Shown: positions 1 to 11,431, counted from the stretch's first letter. The stretch is DNA of 64,000 bases from Cellulophaga sp. HaHaR_3_176 (GCF_019021925.1 NZ_CP058990.1:2010001-2074000); one strand, 5' to 3'. Translations and numbers: made by a program. The notes: generated by a model not told the origin, from the sequence alone.

Positions 1-1143
<1,143 letters not shown>

Positions 1144-1340
1144 TGTTTTGTAAATATTATTACAACACAAAATATAAAATCATCCGAACCTAGCCCTTAA
1201 TATTCTTTAAGCTATTATGTTAATTCAATTTATTTAATTACCGTTTCCAGTAATTAAACGCTGTCTTACAATATGTCAATGAACTTTTCTATTCCTATTT
1301 TCTCAGCTTATTTACGTGTCGTTGTTTCCCTAAGCGGCTG

Positions 1341-1370
1341 CAAATATACACCCTCTTTTTAAACCCACAA
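1341..1370 (-). promoter_or_regulatory. rRNA operon promoter (Bacteroidota -33/-7)
   Basis: On the minus strand TTGTG (1370-1366) and TATATTTG (1348-1341) are separated by 17 bases. The second box matches the Bacteroidota -7 consensus TAnnTTTG and the first is a plausible -33 box. Transcription would start around 1335 and give a roughly 190-nt leader before mature 16S. The gap 1144-1514 contains nothing else recognisable except AT-rich sequence. Confidence 0.6.
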
Positions 1371-1514
1371 GCTTTTTTTTAAACTTTTTTAATCTTTTTT
1401 CTACCCAAATTATTAAACAACTCAAAACAAGCAATTTACAACTCAAAAAAAATGAAAATAAATTTCAGGAGAAAGATAAATATAAAGAAAACTAATGAGC
1501 TTTGCAAATAACCA

Positions 1515-2198
1515 CTAGTCTTTCTTACTAGTCGCCCACTTATTAGATAGTGTAGAATAATCATAATTTAAAGCAGAATTTTGTCTTTCTATCTTAAATT
1601 CAGAGAAAGCACGTTGCAAAATGTCTTCTATCAGATAATCCTCATGAACTGTATCAGGATGAAATTCTTCTTTAATACTTATATCAAACATCTTTGCTGT
1701 TGTATTATACCAGAATGCCCTCCACCCATTTCGCAATTGCTTTACTAGATCAAATGCTGTTATACCTGTTTGCCTGTGTATTAATTTAATAAGTATCTGC
1801 CCCTCTGTTCTAGTTAACTTTTTTAATTCATCAGAAAACTCTCCTTCAACATACTTTTGAACTTCTTTAGTATATCTCCTTTTTTTATTGTTTTTTGTAA
1901 TCTTAAGTAAACTATCATTTAGCTCCGTTAATCTCTCTGCTGCTAACTTAGCATAAGGATACACTTTCAATGTTTTTCTCCTTAATATATAGTACCGTAA
2001 TTTATCATCGTAATTATCAAACTTCAATTTACTAAAAACATACACCTCTTCTAAGGCAATAGAACTCTGAACTATCGAATCACCTTCTATTCTAATCATT
2101 TTTTCAGCTAGAGAGTCTAAAATAATCTCTTCCTCTTGCGACAATCCAACAGAAGATATCATTAAAAATATAAAGAGGTATCTAAATTTATTCATCAT
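1515..2198 (-). CDS. DUF4294 domain-containing protein
   Basis: 227 residues. An N-terminal signal peptide (about residues 1-20, hydrophobic core LFIFLMISSVGLS) implies export to the periplasm or outer membrane. The body matches DUF4294, a family confined to Bacteroidota, with the conserved segment around residues 55-85 (YDDKLRYYILRRKTLKVYPY) and an Arg/Lys-rich middle. Function is unknown in the family. It is divergent from the M42 peptidase gene, and the rRNA operon follows downstream on the same strand. A possible -7 box TAATTTTG lies at 2232-2225. Confidence 0.85.
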   Translation of the reverse strand: MMNKFRYLFIFLMISSVGLSQEEEIILDSLAEKMIRIEGDSIVQSSIALEEVYVFSKLKFDNYDDKLRYYILRRKTLKVYPYAKLAAERLTELNDSLLKITKNNKKRRYTKEVQKYVEGEFSDELKKLTRTEGQILIKLIHRQTGITAFDLVKQLRNGWRAFWYNTTAKMFDISIKEEFHPDTVHEDYLIEDILQRAFSEFKIERQNSALNYDYSTLSNKWATSKKD

Positions 2199-2300
2199 TA
2201 TCTATAGAAATACAAAATTCTTGCCAAAATTAATAATAAACATAAGCATCACTATTAAATAAAAGTGAATATTATTAACTTCGTTTTAAAACAATTACAA

Positions 2301-3389
2301 ATGAGTACAACGAAAATTCTAAATAAAAAGTCTATTGATTTTTTAGAAAAATATCTAAACAACCCTTCACCTACCGGTTATGAGTGGGAAGGACAAAAAA
2401 TATGGATGGATTACTTGAGACCATATGTTGACACTTTTATTACTGATACATACGGAACAGCTGTTGGAGTTATAAACCCTGATGCTAAATACAAGGTGGT
2501 TATCGAAGGTCATTCTGATGAAATATCTTGGTATGTAAACTACATTACAGATGATGGTTTAATATATGTAATTCGTAATGGCGGTAGTGATCATCAAATT
2601 GCACCATCTAAATGGGTAGATATACATACTGATAAAGGAATTGTAAAAGGAATTTTTGGTTGGCCAGCAATTCATACCAGAAACAGCTCGAAAGAAGAGC
2701 CGCCAAAATTAGATAACATATTTATAGACATAGGCGCTAAAGATAAAAAAGAGGTTGAAAAAATGGGTGTTCATGTTGGTTGCGTTATCACCTACCCTGA
2801 TACTTTTCAAATTTTGAATGGGAATAAATTTGTTTGTAGAGCTATTGACAACCGTGCTGGTGGTTTTATGATTGCCGAAGTTGCTCGTCTTTTACATGAA
2901 AATAAAAAAGAATTGCCTTTTGGATTATACATTACTAATTCTGTACAGGAAGAAATAGGGTTACGTGGTGCTGAAATGATTACACAAACTATTAAACCTA
3001 ATGTTGCTATAGTAACTGATGTTTGCCACGATACCACCACACCTATGATTGAGAAAAAGACTCAAGGCCATACGGAAATAGGTGCCGGACCAGTTATCTC
3101 ATACGCTCCTGCTGTTCAAAATAAACTAAGAGAACGCATTATTAAAACTGCAGAGAGTAATAAAATACCTTTTCAAAGAATGGCTTCATCTAGATATACT
3201 GGAACAGATACTGATGCTTTTGCTTACAGCAATGGCGGTGTAGCTTCTGCATTAATATCTTTACCGTTAAGATATATGCACACAACTGTTGAAACCGTAC
3301 ACCAAGATGATGTTGAAAATGTCATTAAATTGATTTACGAAACATTACTTACCATTAAAGAAGGAGAAACTTTTAGTTACTTCGAATAA
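2301..3389 (+). CDS. M42 family metallopeptidase
   Basis: 362 residues from ATG 2301. A GTG at 2265 would add 12 residues that do not look like part of the fold. M42 enzymes are cytosolic di-metal aminopeptidases or glutamyl aminopeptidases that assemble into tetrahedral complexes. Visible metal and catalytic motifs are GHSDE (H71, D73), the central RAIDNRAGG, the catalytic pair in VQEEIGLRGA, the ligand in IVTDVCHDT, and the late HTTVETVH histidine. No signal peptide is seen. Exact peptide preference cannot be read from sequence. Confidence 0.93.
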   Translation: MSTTKILNKKSIDFLEKYLNNPSPTGYEWEGQKIWMDYLRPYVDTFITDTYGTAVGVINPDAKYKVVIEGHSDEISWYVNYITDDGLIYVIRNGGSDHQIAPSKWVDIHTDKGIVKGIFGWPAIHTRNSSKEEPPKLDNIFIDIGAKDKKEVEKMGVHVGCVITYPDTFQILNGNKFVCRAIDNRAGGFMIAEVARLLHENKKELPFGLYITNSVQEEIGLRGAEMITQTIKPNVAIVTDVCHDTTTPMIEKKTQGHTEIGAGPVISYAPAVQNKLRERIIKTAESNKIPFQRMASSRYTGTDTDAFAYSNGGVASALISLPLRYMHTTVETVHQDDVENVIKLIYETLLTIKEGETFSYFE

Positions 3390-3393
3390 TATT

Positions 3394-3430
3394 AAAAACC
3401 CTCTATTGTTACAATGGGGGGTTTCTTTTT
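3394..3430 (+). terminator. Rho-independent terminator after the M42 gene
   Basis: AAAAACCCTCTATTG and CAATGGGGGGTTTC form a long stem with G-T wobbles, followed by TTTTT. It begins a few bases after the peptidase stop codon. The upstream start codon for the NUDIX ORF (3414) lies inside this stem, which argues for the later start at 3447. Confidence 0.75.
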
Positions 3431-3446
3431 TAAAGCCTATATATTG

Positions 3447-3995
3447 ATGGATGAACTTATTGATATTTTAAACTCTGAAGGAAAGCGATTAAACAAAATA
3501 GCTTTAAAATCTGAAGCACATAAAAATGGCTGGTTTCACCAAACTGTGCATGTCTGGTTCTATACAAAAAGTGGACAGATTTTATTACAACAGAGAGGAA
3601 GAAACAAGAATATATTCCCTTTACTATGGGATGTATCTGTCGCTGGTCATATTGGTGCTGGTGAAAATCTTGAAATTGCCGCGATAAGAGAAACTAAAGA
3701 AGAAATAGGTATTACTATTTCTGTAAATGATTTAAAAAAAATTGGCGTTTTTAAATCTATTCAAAAACACAATGAAACTTTAATAGATTGCGAATTTCAC
3801 CATACTTATATATGTGAACTAAAAACGTCCTTACCAAAGCTTATAAAACAAGAAAGCGAAGTAGAAGCTTTAACACTTACCTCGCTTTTAAAATTTTCTG
3901 AAGAAACTTGGGGATTAGCCAATATTAAAAAATATGTCCCACATAATATTAGCTACTACAAATCTGTAATTAAAGCTATTAAAGAAGTACTATAA
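3447..3995 (+). CDS. NUDIX hydrolase (IDI-like domain)
   Basis: 182 residues from ATG 3447. The NUDIX box Gx5Ex7REUxEExGU is complete in [20 protein letters not shown] followed by IG, with Thr at one U position. NUDIX enzymes hydrolyse a nucleoside diphosphate linked to another group using divalent metal. The N-terminal pattern ([20 protein letters not shown]) is typical of the isopentenyl-diphosphate isomerase/YfcD-like branch. Substrate is unknown. Its 3' end overlaps the convergent hisS stop by six bases. Confidence 0.9.
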   Translation: MDELIDILNSEGKRLNKIALKSEAHKNGWFHQTVHVWFYTKSGQILLQQRGRNKNIFPLLWDVSVAGHIGAGENLEIAAIRETKEEIGITISVNDLKKIGVFKSIQKHNETLIDCEFHHTYICELKTSLPKLIKQESEVEALTLTSLLKFSEETWGLANIKKYVPHNISYYKSVIKAIKEVL

Positions 3996-5378
3996 CGTAC
4001 TTATAAAATCTTCTGCTTTTGCCAAGCTATATGTTTCTTGAGTATTCTCATTTATATTTTTCACCGTAAAAGATGCATTTTTCAATTCATCTTCTCCGAT
4101 AATAATGATAAATGGTACGTTTTTATTTTTAGCAAACTTAAATTGCTTGTTCTCTTGCTTTTGATTTTTAGCACTATCAGGGTATAAATCTGCTTTTATT
4201 CCTTTTTTTCTAAATAGAGTTAAAAGTTTTAAAGATTCAAAAGCTTCTTTTTCTCCAGAATTCATAAAAAGCACTTCTAACGATTGATCTATAGCTTCCG
4301 GAAAGAGACCTAATTCTTCTATTACTAAGTAAATACGGTCTAAACCAAATGAGATACCTACTCCACTCACATCTTTTAAGCCAAATATACCTGTAAGATC
4401 ATCATAACGGCCACCGCCACCAATTGATCCCATTTTCACACCTTCTGGCGCTCCAACTTCAAAAATAGCACCTGTATAATAATTAAGTCCACGTGCTAAA
4501 GTAACATCTATAGCTAAAGTTGCCGTTTGCAAGCCAAGTTCTGAAACTGTTTCAATAATAAAACGAAGCTCCTCTACTCCTTTTGAACCTTCTTCTGAAG
4601 AGGATAAAAGCTTCTCTAAAGCATCTAACTGCTCTACATTCGTTCCTGTTAAATTAAACAACGGTGATGCTTTTTCTATAGAAGCTTCAGAAATACCTTT
4701 TTCTAGCATTTCTTTTTTAACACCTTCTTCCCCTATTTTATCTAATTTATCTAAAGCTACTGTAAAATCTATCAGGTTTTCTTTAGCGCCGATTACTTCT
4801 GCTATACCTGCTAATATTTTTCGGTTGTTTAATTTTATAGTTGCTCCGTTTAATTTTAGCTCTGAAAAAACAGCATCATATAACTGAACCAGTTCAACTT
4901 CTTGCAATAATGAGTTAGAACCCACAACATCAGCATCGCACTGAAAAAACTCTCTAAATCTACCTTTCTGAGGTCTGTCTGCTCTCCAAACAGGTTGTAT
5001 TTGATACCTTTTAAAAGGAAAATCTATTTCGTTTTGATGCATTACTACGTAACGGGCAAAAGGCACTGTAAGATCATAACGAAGTGCTTTTTCTGAGATT
5101 TTTGATGTTATAGTATTAGAATCTTTTCTAAAGTAAGTAGCTTCATCAACTTTTGATAAAAAATCACCTGAATTCAATATTTTAAAAATCAAACGATCTC
5201 CTTCCTCACCATATTTACCCATTAAAGTATCTGAATTCTCAAAAGAAGGGGTTTCTATCGGAGAAAAACCATAAGTCTGAAAATTCTTTTTAATAATGTC
5301 GAATATGTAATTACGTTTTACTACCTCTGAAGGTGAAAAATCTCTAGTCCCTTTTGCTATGGATGGTTTTTTTGCCAT
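3990..5378 (-). CDS. hisS: Histidyl-tRNA synthetase
   Basis: 462 residues, a usual length for Bacteroidota HisRS. It charges tRNA-His in the cytosol. Class II motifs are visible: motif 1 around residues 40-75, motif 2 with [20 protein letters not shown], and motif 3 with [11 protein letters not shown]. The histidine-specific signature [10 protein letters not shown] is present. The C-terminal anticodon-binding domain covers about residues 365-460. It is preceded at 5379-5525 by a short gap containing an imperfect inverted repeat (ATAGTTATTACTAT) whose role is unclear. Confidence 0.97.
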   Translation of the reverse strand: MAKKPSIAKGTRDFSPSEVVKRNYIFDIIKKNFQTYGFSPIETPSFENSDTLMGKYGEEGDRLIFKILNSGDFLSKVDEATYFRKDSNTITSKISEKALRYDLTVPFARYVVMHQNEIDFPFKRYQIQPVWRADRPQKGRFREFFQCDADVVGSNSLLQEVELVQLYDAVFSELKLNGATIKLNNRKILAGIAEVIGAKENLIDFTVALDKLDKIGEEGVKKEMLEKGISEASIEKASPLFNLTGTNVEQLDALEKLLSSSEEGSKGVEELRFIIETVSELGLQTATLAIDVTLARGLNYYTGAIFEVGAPEGVKMGSIGGGGRYDDLTGIFGLKDVSGVGISFGLDRIYLVIEELGLFPEAIDQSLEVLFMNSGEKEAFESLKLLTLFRKKGIKADLYPDSAKNQKQENKQFKFAKNKNVPFIIIIGEDELKNASFTVKNINENTQETYSLAKAEDFISTL

Positions 5379-5525
5379 TTAAATTTTTATATTCTTGTCT
5401 TCAGTAGCACTGAGACGGTATAGTTATTACTATAATCTGTCTTTGATTTTACTATGACAGTGGTTTTATATTAATCAGGTTATTTCAAAATAGAAAACGC
5501 AATAATTTTTTTTGTAAATATCAGC

Positions 5526-5996
5526 TTATCCTATGACTTTTTCAAACCACTGATATAGCTCGCCTTTTGTAATTACAGCTCCTTGTTTTATTAAATCAAA
5601 TTTATCAGCATTCTTCTCACCTTTATATGCTTTTGAAGCAGATAGGTATTCTACAAAATCTGATTGCCAGTTTTTCTTAAACCATTTGAATCCAATATCT
5701 GTGGTTAAATCTATTTCTGGATTCATCACCTTTACTGAAATGAGTTTCATTTCTTTATCTGTCAAATGAAATAAATGCATTTGTTGCGCTGAGATATTCT
5801 CTACAAACTCAACCTTTGTTAATACTCCCTCCCAAACTAAATCAGAAAAAACATCTATTTCTTCTTCTGCAACTTCTGGTTTATCATTTTTTATGGTTTC
5901 CCATTCTTCTCCTGTAATAGATTGTGTTGCCAAAAAGTTAATAAACTCTTGGTGTAATTCTTCTAATTGTTGTTTTGTAAGTCTCGTGTACTTCAT
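5526..5996 (-). CDS. Conserved Bacteroidota protein, DUF6495-like
   Basis: 156 residues, acidic, with no signal peptide or membrane segment. The N-terminal pattern KYTRLTKQQLEELHQEFINF and the Trp-rich C-terminal half (GFKWFKKNWQSDFVEY) fit a family I recall as DUF6495, conserved in Flavobacteriaceae; the family number is from memory. No function is known to me. It lies between hisS and a TonB receptor on the same strand but is separated from the receptor by a terminator, so it probably has its own promoter near 6000-6050. Confidence 0.6.
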   Translation of the reverse strand: MKYTRLTKQQLEELHQEFINFLATQSITGEEWETIKNDKPEVAEEEIDVFSDLVWEGVLTKVEFVENISAQQMHLFHLTDKEMKLISVKVMNPEIDLTTDIGFKWFKKNWQSDFVEYLSASKAYKGEKNADKFDLIKQGAVITKGELYQWFEKVIG

Positions 5997-6057
5997 CTAC
6001 CTATTTTATATAAAATTCAAGCAATGTATAATCTAACTCAAATTCTTTTGCAAAAAT

Positions 6058-6088
6058 AAAAAGGCTACACTAATTGTGCAGCCTTTTT
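6058..6088 (-). terminator. Terminator after the TonB receptor gene
   Basis: An inverted repeat of AAAAAGGCT and AGCCTTTTT with CAC/GTG extending the stem (one A-C mismatch) lies 25 bases after the receptor stop codon on the minus strand. The T-tract works in both directions. Confidence 0.8.
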
Positions 6089-6112
6089 AAGTATTAAATA
6101 TTTTTTATTTTC

Positions 6113-9100
6113 TTAGAAAATATATCTTAAACCAAATTGCGCTTGCCATCTTGATGCTAAACTGGCATCAAACCCATAAGTATTAGTCAAACTAGGATCA
6201 AATGTATATGTAGGAATGTTTGTATTTTGATCTACAGTAACACCTATTGGACTCACATTATTTGGTTGTTGAATAACACCCCAATTAGAGTTAACTAAAT
6301 TACCTACATTAAGAATATCAACACTAAACTGAATTTTGTTGTCATTGCTAAACGTATAATCTTGTAAAAACTTGATATCCCACTTACCTCTCCATGGCGC
6401 TAAAGCTCCATAACGCTCCATATATTCACCTCTATTTTCACTTAAATACTTATCTTGTTGAATATATGACTCAAAAGCTTCTGCTTGTCCAGCTCCTGAA
6501 AACTGCATTTGACCAAGTTCTGCTGATGTAGGAATATATAATAAGTCATTATTCTGAAAAGAACTATCACCATTTATATTTCCTGCGTACGTATAATTAT
6601 AACGAGCACCTTGACCGTATTCAAAGAAAGTTGAAATTGTTGTATTCCATTTTCCTTGACCGTATTCAAAATTCTTAGATAATACACCAATAAAACGATG
6701 TGTATCTCCATATTTAGAAAAACCTAAAACATCTTCATTAGCATTTCCTAAAGTAGGATTAAAGTCAAAAGCATCACCAGTAATCTCTGCTTCAATAGAA
6801 TTTACATCTTTAGCATTTAAATAGCTATACGCCCCCATTACATACAAACCATTATTGAAGTTTTTCTGCGCCTTAACAGAAGCATTCCAAATTCTTCCTT
6901 TATCTGAGTTTGTAAATACGTAAGCGTTAGTTGAACCTCCAAAAGCATTCGTAGCAAAATCTCCAGATTCATAAACTGGTCTATTATCCCCAGGTGCATT
7001 TAATGTTCCAGAAGGCGTATTCAAACCCCAGTTTTGAACATGAGACGCATTTAAATCTTTTGTATAAGAAACATCAGCCGTTAAAACTATATCATTTTCA
7101 AAACGATGATCTATACCTAAGTTAGTTCTCCAAACTTGTGGCCATTGAAAATCAGGATCAACCGCTTGGTAAAAGAAAAAATCAACACCTTGAACTTGGT
7201 TACCCAACCACACAAAAGGAAGTCTACCCGTAAATACACCTGTACCACCTCTTAATTGAGTTGTTTTATCTCCTTTTAAATCCCAATTGAAACCAAATCT
7301 AGGAGAAATTAACCAGTTATTATCTGGTAATTGTTCAGAATCTATTAATGTTTGCTCACCTGTATTTGGGTTATAGTACAAATTATCTGGTTGATAATCA
7401 CCAATTTTTCTAGCTATATTTTCTCTAATTTTATCTCTGGTATCAAAATAAAGAGGTTTATCAAAACGAACACCGTAAGTCAATTTTAAATTCTCAGTAG
7501 CATTCCATTCATCTTGTAAATAAAAAGACATTTGACCTACATTAGTTTCTGCTAATTGCCAGCCATCTCCATCTGCAAATTGATTGTTATTCGCAAATTG
7601 AGCTTCAGCTCCTTGAATCATACCATCAATTAAACCACCTGGTTGAGCAAAAGATAAAAAATCATTTACTGATAAAAAGTTTCTATCATCACCAAAATCA
7701 AATGGTGTACCATTTACATCAAAACCAAAAGTACCTCCATAATTTCCTAAATTAAAAGAGTTATCAAATTGAAATTTTTCAAAAGAAAAACCTACCGTAT
7801 AAGTATGATTACCCTTAAAAATATTCATATTATTAGTCAATTGAAAAACCTTTTGATCTAAGCGATTATGAATAGAGAATGGTTCATGACCTGCTACTAT
7901 ATAATTAGACCCTGCACCATCTTGAATAATTATACTTGGAGCTGGTGAAGAAAGTGGGTTTCTAAAATCATCAAAATGAGTATAACCAATTTGTAATTTA
8001 TTAGTTACTTCATCTGTTAAAGTTGAATTTAATTCAAGCTGAATTGAATTTAATTTATTATTGATTTCATATCCAGATTTTTCAAATTGAAGTGTTGAAA
8101 AGCTTGGTCCTCTAGCCCCTATAGCAGTTGGGTGAGCTGGTTTTTCACTAGATGCATCTAAAAAATTATAAATAAGTGCTAATCTATTTTTATCGTTAAT
8201 ATTCCAATCTAATTTAAAAAGTCCTTTTGTAGATCCCGATCCGTATGTAAAACCATTATAACTACCTGTATCATAACCAAGAGTTGCCAATGCTGACTGC
8301 ACTGTCATTAAATCAGATTCTAAAACTCTAGATTCATTAATTGCTCCTGAACCTGTATTCGGAACCCAGCCGTTTGTCCCTAAGTCATCTCTTTCTTCTT
8401 TTTCAAAATTAACGAAGAAAAACAATTTATTTTTAACAATTGGACCCCCAATACTTACACCGTATTGATTTTGTGATAATTTAGGTTTTATCACATCTTC
8501 ACCTTTTACTTTACCACCTGTTAAATCTTCATTTCTAAAAAAACCATAAACAGTACCATGAAACTCATTTGTTCCACTTTTAGTAACCGCATTTACAGTA
8601 GCTCCTGTAAAACCAGATTGAGTAACATCATAAGGAGCAGTAGATACTTGAATTTGCTCAATAGCATCTAATGAAATAGGTTGAGATCCTGTTTGGCCAC
8701 CTGGTGTTGGAGAATCTAAACCAAATGGGTTATTAAAAATAGCACCATCTAAAGAAAAGTTATTGTATTGATCATTACGACCACCAAAAGAGTTTCCACT
8801 AGCTGTTGGCTCTAACCTTGTAAAATCAGATGCTGATCTTGAAATCGTAGGCAAACGACTCAATTCTCTTCGACCAACACTAGTTTCTGCACCTGTACGA
8901 TCACTACCAAAAGTACCACTCTGATCAGATATTACCACAACTTCCTCTAAAGCTTGGCTATCTGATTGCATGTTTATATCTGCATTAAAAGTTTGACCAA
9001 GTGTCAAGTAAACATCAGGTATTACTTGTGATTTGTAACCAACATAAGAAAATGTAAGTTCGTAAGGGCCACCTACTCTAAGGTTTAGTAAATTAAATCT

Positions 9101-9289
9101 ACCGTCTTCATTAGAAATAGCACCATACTTAGTTCCTGTTGGAGTATGTACAGCAACAATATTAGCCCCTAATAAAGGCTCATTTGCATCATCAATAACA
9201 ATACCTTTTATATTAGATGTTGTTACTTGAGAAATTGCACTAAAAGAAACAATACATAGAAATATTGTTGCGCAAACTTTTTTTAACAT
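6113..9289 (-). CDS. TonB-dependent receptor, Oar-like, with carboxypeptidase-regulatory-like N-terminus
   Basis: 1058 residues from ATG 9289. An upstream in-frame ATG (9346) would add 19 residues before an obvious signal peptide (MLKKVCATIFLCIVSFSAISQ). After cleavage comes a carboxypeptidase-D regulatory-like beta-sandwich (about residues 25-110: IKGIVIDDANEPLLGANIVA), then the plug domain (SFSLDGAIFNN-type region, about 130-240), then a long beta-barrel ending in the aromatic FGLRYIF. Oar-like receptors move large substrates across the outer membrane using TonB-ExbB-ExbD energy. There is no neighbouring SusD gene, so it is not a typical glycan-uptake pair. Substrate is unknown. Confidence 0.9.
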   Translation of the reverse strand: MLKKVCATIFLCIVSFSAISQVTTSNIKGIVIDDANEPLLGANIVAVHTPTGTKYGAISNEDGRFNLLNLRVGGPYELTFSYVGYKSQVIPDVYLTLGQTFNADINMQSDSQALEEVVVISDQSGTFGSDRTGAETSVGRRELSRLPTISRSASDFTRLEPTASGNSFGGRNDQYNNFSLDGAIFNNPFGLDSPTPGGQTGSQPISLDAIEQIQVSTAPYDVTQSGFTGATVNAVTKSGTNEFHGTVYGFFRNEDLTGGKVKGEDVIKPKLSQNQYGVSIGGPIVKNKLFFFVNFEKEERDDLGTNGWVPNTGSGAINESRVLESDLMTVQSALATLGYDTGSYNGFTYGSGSTKGLFKLDWNINDKNRLALIYNFLDASSEKPAHPTAIGARGPSFSTLQFEKSGYEINNKLNSIQLELNSTLTDEVTNKLQIGYTHFDDFRNPLSSPAPSIIIQDGAGSNYIVAGHEPFSIHNRLDQKVFQLTNNMNIFKGNHTYTVGFSFEKFQFDNSFNLGNYGGTFGFDVNGTPFDFGDDRNFLSVNDFLSFAQPGGLIDGMIQGAEAQFANNNQFADGDGWQLAETNVGQMSFYLQDEWNATENLKLTYGVRFDKPLYFDTRDKIRENIARKIGDYQPDNLYYNPNTGEQTLIDSEQLPDNNWLISPRFGFNWDLKGDKTTQLRGGTGVFTGRLPFVWLGNQVQGVDFFFYQAVDPDFQWPQVWRTNLGIDHRFENDIVLTADVSYTKDLNASHVQNWGLNTPSGTLNAPGDNRPVYESGDFATNAFGGSTNAYVFTNSDKGRIWNASVKAQKNFNNGLYVMGAYSYLNAKDVNSIEAEITGDAFDFNPTLGNANEDVLGFSKYGDTHRFIGVLSKNFEYGQGKWNTTISTFFEYGQGARYNYTYAGNINGDSSFQNNDLLYIPTSAELGQMQFSGAGQAEAFESYIQQDKYLSENRGEYMERYGALAPWRGKWDIKFLQDYTFSNDNKIQFSVDILNVGNLVNSNWGVIQQPNNVSPIGVTVDQNTNIPTYTFDPSLTNTYGFDASLASRWQAQFGLRYIF

Positions 9290-9324
9290 AATTGAGTGAG
9301 TTTTAGTTTGCGGTAAATTTAGAA

Positions 9325-9362
9325 CAAAAAAAAGAGAGCTATGCACGCATAACTCTCTTTTT
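9325..9362 (-). terminator. Terminator after rplI
   Basis: An AAAAAGAGAG/CTCTCTTTTT stem extended by an imperfect TTATGCGTGCATAG palindrome lies 23 bases after the rplI stop on the minus strand. It ends the rpsF-rpsR-rplI operon. Confidence 0.85.
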
Positions 9363-9384
9363 AAAAAATTTTGTTAACTATTTG

Positions 9385-9837
9385 TTAACTATTTTCTCCT
9401 ACAACTTCGAAAGGGAAATCAAAAATCACATCTCTATGTAATCTTATTTGTGCATTGTAAGGACCTGTTCTTTTAACAGCTCCACCTTGAATAGCAATAA
9501 ATTTCTTTTCTATTTCTTGACCAGCTTTAGCTAATGCATCAGCTAAATCATTGTTAGTAACAGAACCAAATAATTTATTACCTGCTCCAGATTTAGCAGA
9601 AATTTTAATTTCTAGTTGTTTAATTGCTTCTGCAGTTTTAGTTGCTGCATCTACAATTTTCTTTTCTTTATGAGCTCTTTGCTTTAAATTTTCTGCTAAT
9701 ACTTTTCTAGCAGAAGATGTAGCCATAACAGCTTTTCCGTTCGGAATTAAAAAATTTCTTCCGTAACCATTTTTAACAGTTACTAAATCATCTTTAAAAC
9801 CTAAGTTTTGTACGTCTTCCTTTAATATAAGTTCCAT
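9385..9837 (-). CDS. rplI: 50S ribosomal protein L9
   Basis: 150 residues, the standard L9 length. The N-terminal domain starts MELILKEDVQNLGFKDDLVTV and contains the L9 signature around GYGRNFLIPNGKA. A long helical connector (residues 45-75) leads to the C-terminal domain (GAGNKLFGSVTNNDLADAL). L9 binds 23S rRNA at the base of the L1 stalk. It is third in the rpsF-rpsR-rplI operon, 13 bases after rpsR. Confidence 0.98.
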   Translation of the reverse strand: MELILKEDVQNLGFKDDLVTVKNGYGRNFLIPNGKAVMATSSARKVLAENLKQRAHKEKKIVDAATKTAEAIKQLEIKISAKSGAGNKLFGSVTNNDLADALAKAGQEIEKKFIAIQGGAVKRTGPYNAQIRLHRDVIFDFPFEVVGENS

Positions 9838-9850
9838 CGTTCGCTTCTTT

Positions 9851-10147
9851 TTATTTTAATAAATCACCAACATATGGCATTAACGCTAAATGACGAGATC
9901 TTTTTACAGCAACTGCCACTTTTCTTTGAAATTTCAAAGAAGTACCAGTTAATCTTCTAGGAAGTAACTTCCCTTGCTCGTTTACTAATTTGATTAAAAA
10001 ATCTGGATCTTTGTAATCTACATACTTAATACCAGACTTTTTAAAACGACAATACTTCTTCTGAGAATTCGTATCTATGTTTAATGGAGTAAGATACCTG
10101 ATCTCTCCATCTTTCTTACCTTTTGCTTGTTGTTCTATTGACGACAT
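9851..10147 (-). CDS. rpsR: 30S ribosomal protein S18
   Basis: 98 residues. The conserved S18 core ([20 protein letters not shown], then [22 protein letters not shown] and RHLALMPY) is present after a basic N-terminal extension of about 25 residues typical of Bacteroidota. S18 pairs with S6 on the platform of the 30S subunit. It starts six bases after the rpsF stop codon. Confidence 0.98.
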   Translation of the reverse strand: MSSIEQQAKGKKDGEIRYLTPLNIDTNSQKKYCRFKKSGIKYVDYKDPDFLIKLVNEQGKLLPRRLTGTSLKFQRKVAVAVKRSRHLALMPYVGDLLK

Positions 10148-10152
10148 ACGAC

Positions 10153-10491
10153 TTAAGCTTTAGTTTTTAACTTTGTTCTTCTTCTTTCTGCCCATGAAAT
10201 AGCATGCTTATCTAACTTTACTGTTAAAAATCGCATAACACGTTCATCTCTTCTGAATTCTAACTCGTAAGGAGAGATAACTTCACCTGGAGCTGTAAAT
10301 TCAAACAAATGGTAAAAACCACTTTTCTTGTGTTGTATTGGGTAAGCCAGTTTTTTTAGGCCCCAATTTTCTTTTGATACCATCTTGGCATCTTTGCTAA
10401 TTAAGAAATCTTCAAATTTCTTAACTGTTTCCTCTATCTGTGTATCAGATAGAACGGGATTCAAAATGAAAACAGTTTCGTAATGATTCAT
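10153..10491 (-). CDS. rpsF: 30S ribosomal protein S6
   Basis: 112 residues with the S6 ferredoxin-like fold: [15 protein letters not shown] at the N-terminus and [21 protein letters not shown] in the middle. It forms a heterodimer with S18 on the small subunit. First gene of the operon. Unlike Proteobacteria and Firmicutes, no priB or ssb gene is interposed. Confidence 0.98.
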   Translation of the reverse strand: MNHYETVFILNPVLSDTQIEETVKKFEDFLISKDAKMVSKENWGLKKLAYPIQHKKSGFYHLFEFTAPGEVISPYELEFRRDERVMRFLTVKLDKHAISWAERRRTKLKTKA

Positions 10492-10675
10492 ATTAATATA
10501 TATTTTTAGGAGCGCAAAATTAACAATTATTTTGAGTTATCACAAGATTTAGCAAAAAACTTCGTTATAAAGTAAATGAATTACAATTAACATAAGCCAA
10601 ATCTAAAATAAACCAAATCTTTAATCATGTTTTTTACTGAATACACAACATATTATGTCATATTCACATCTTTTG

Positions 10676-10706
10676 TTGCAGTTCATCGACTTTTTTCAGT
10701 AATTTG
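10676..10706 (+). promoter_or_regulatory. Putative promoter of the LytTR regulator
   Basis: TTG at 10676 and TAATTTG at 10700-10706 are about 21 bases apart. The second box is one base short of the Bacteroidota -7 consensus TAnnTTTG. It would give a leader of about 25 nt before ATG 10738. The divergent gap 10492-10737 is otherwise featureless AT-rich DNA. Confidence 0.35.
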
Positions 10707-10737
10707 CCTATGATTTAATCCCGCAAATCAACCATTT

Positions 10738-11430
10738 ATGAAATTAAGAAGTATAATAGTAGACGATTCTTCAATGCAAAGGATGGCAGTCGCTAAGTTA
10801 GTAAACAACCATCCAAACTTAGCTTTGGTTGCTGAGTACAGCAACGCTATTGAAGCAAAGAATGGAATTAAAAACAATGAGATTGATTTAATTTTTCTAG
10901 ACGTTGAGATGCCTATTATCAACGGTTTTGATTTATTAGAGTCTTTAGACAACAGACCTCAAGTTATTTTAATCACAGGAAAGCCTGATTATGCTTTAAA
11001 AGCTTTTGAATATGACGTAACGGATTACCTACATAAGCCGATTACAATGTCTAGATTTGATGCTTCCGTAAAAAGAGCGATATCTAAATACGAACAAATG
11101 CATCGAGTTAATGAAGATGAGGAGCATATTTTCGTAAAAAGTAATCTTAAAAAAAGAAAAGTTATTCTAAACGATATTAAATGGGTTGAAGCTTTAGGTG
11201 ACTATATTAAGTTGGTTACCGATGAAGCAAACATAGTTATATTATCTACTATGAAATCTTTCGAAGAACAATTACCAAGTGATAAATTTCTTAGAATTCA
11301 CAAATCATATATTATAAACTTAGAAAAGGTTGAGAAGTTTAACAGTAAAAATGTTGAAGTTAGCGGGCGATCAATTCCTTTAAGTAGAAATAAAAAGACA
11401 GAATTAGCTGAGGCGCTTAATAACGTATAA
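10738..11430 (+). CDS. LytTR-family response regulator
   Basis: 230 residues. The receiver domain (1-120) has the acidic pair D9-D10, phospho-acceptor D55 in LIFLDVEMP, and the conserved HKPI lysine. The LytTR DNA-binding domain (about 135-230) has FLRIHKSYIINLEKVEKF and SRNKK. These regulators usually pair with a membrane histidine kinase of the LytS type. No such kinase lies next to it, so it is an orphan here. It is divergent from the ribosomal operon and convergent with priA, with a one-base gap between the two stop codons. Confidence 0.93.
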   Translation: MKLRSIIVDDSSMQRMAVAKLVNNHPNLALVAEYSNAIEAKNGIKNNEIDLIFLDVEMPIINGFDLLESLDNRPQVILITGKPDYALKAFEYDVTDYLHKPITMSRFDASVKRAISKYEQMHRVNEDEEHIFVKSNLKKRKVILNDIKWVEALGDYIKLVTDEANIVILSTMKSFEEQLPSDKFLRIHKSYIINLEKVEKFNSKNVEVSGRSIPLSRNKKTELAEALNNV

Positions 11431-11431
11431 A

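Noticed and set aside
2265..2300. GTG start for the M42 peptidase
   Set aside because: The added residues are not part of the family, and ATG 2301 fits the usual N-terminus.
5395..5470. Inverted repeat upstream of hisS as a T-box or riboswitch
   Set aside because: It is too short (about 5 bp arms), and T-box leaders are not expected in this phylum.
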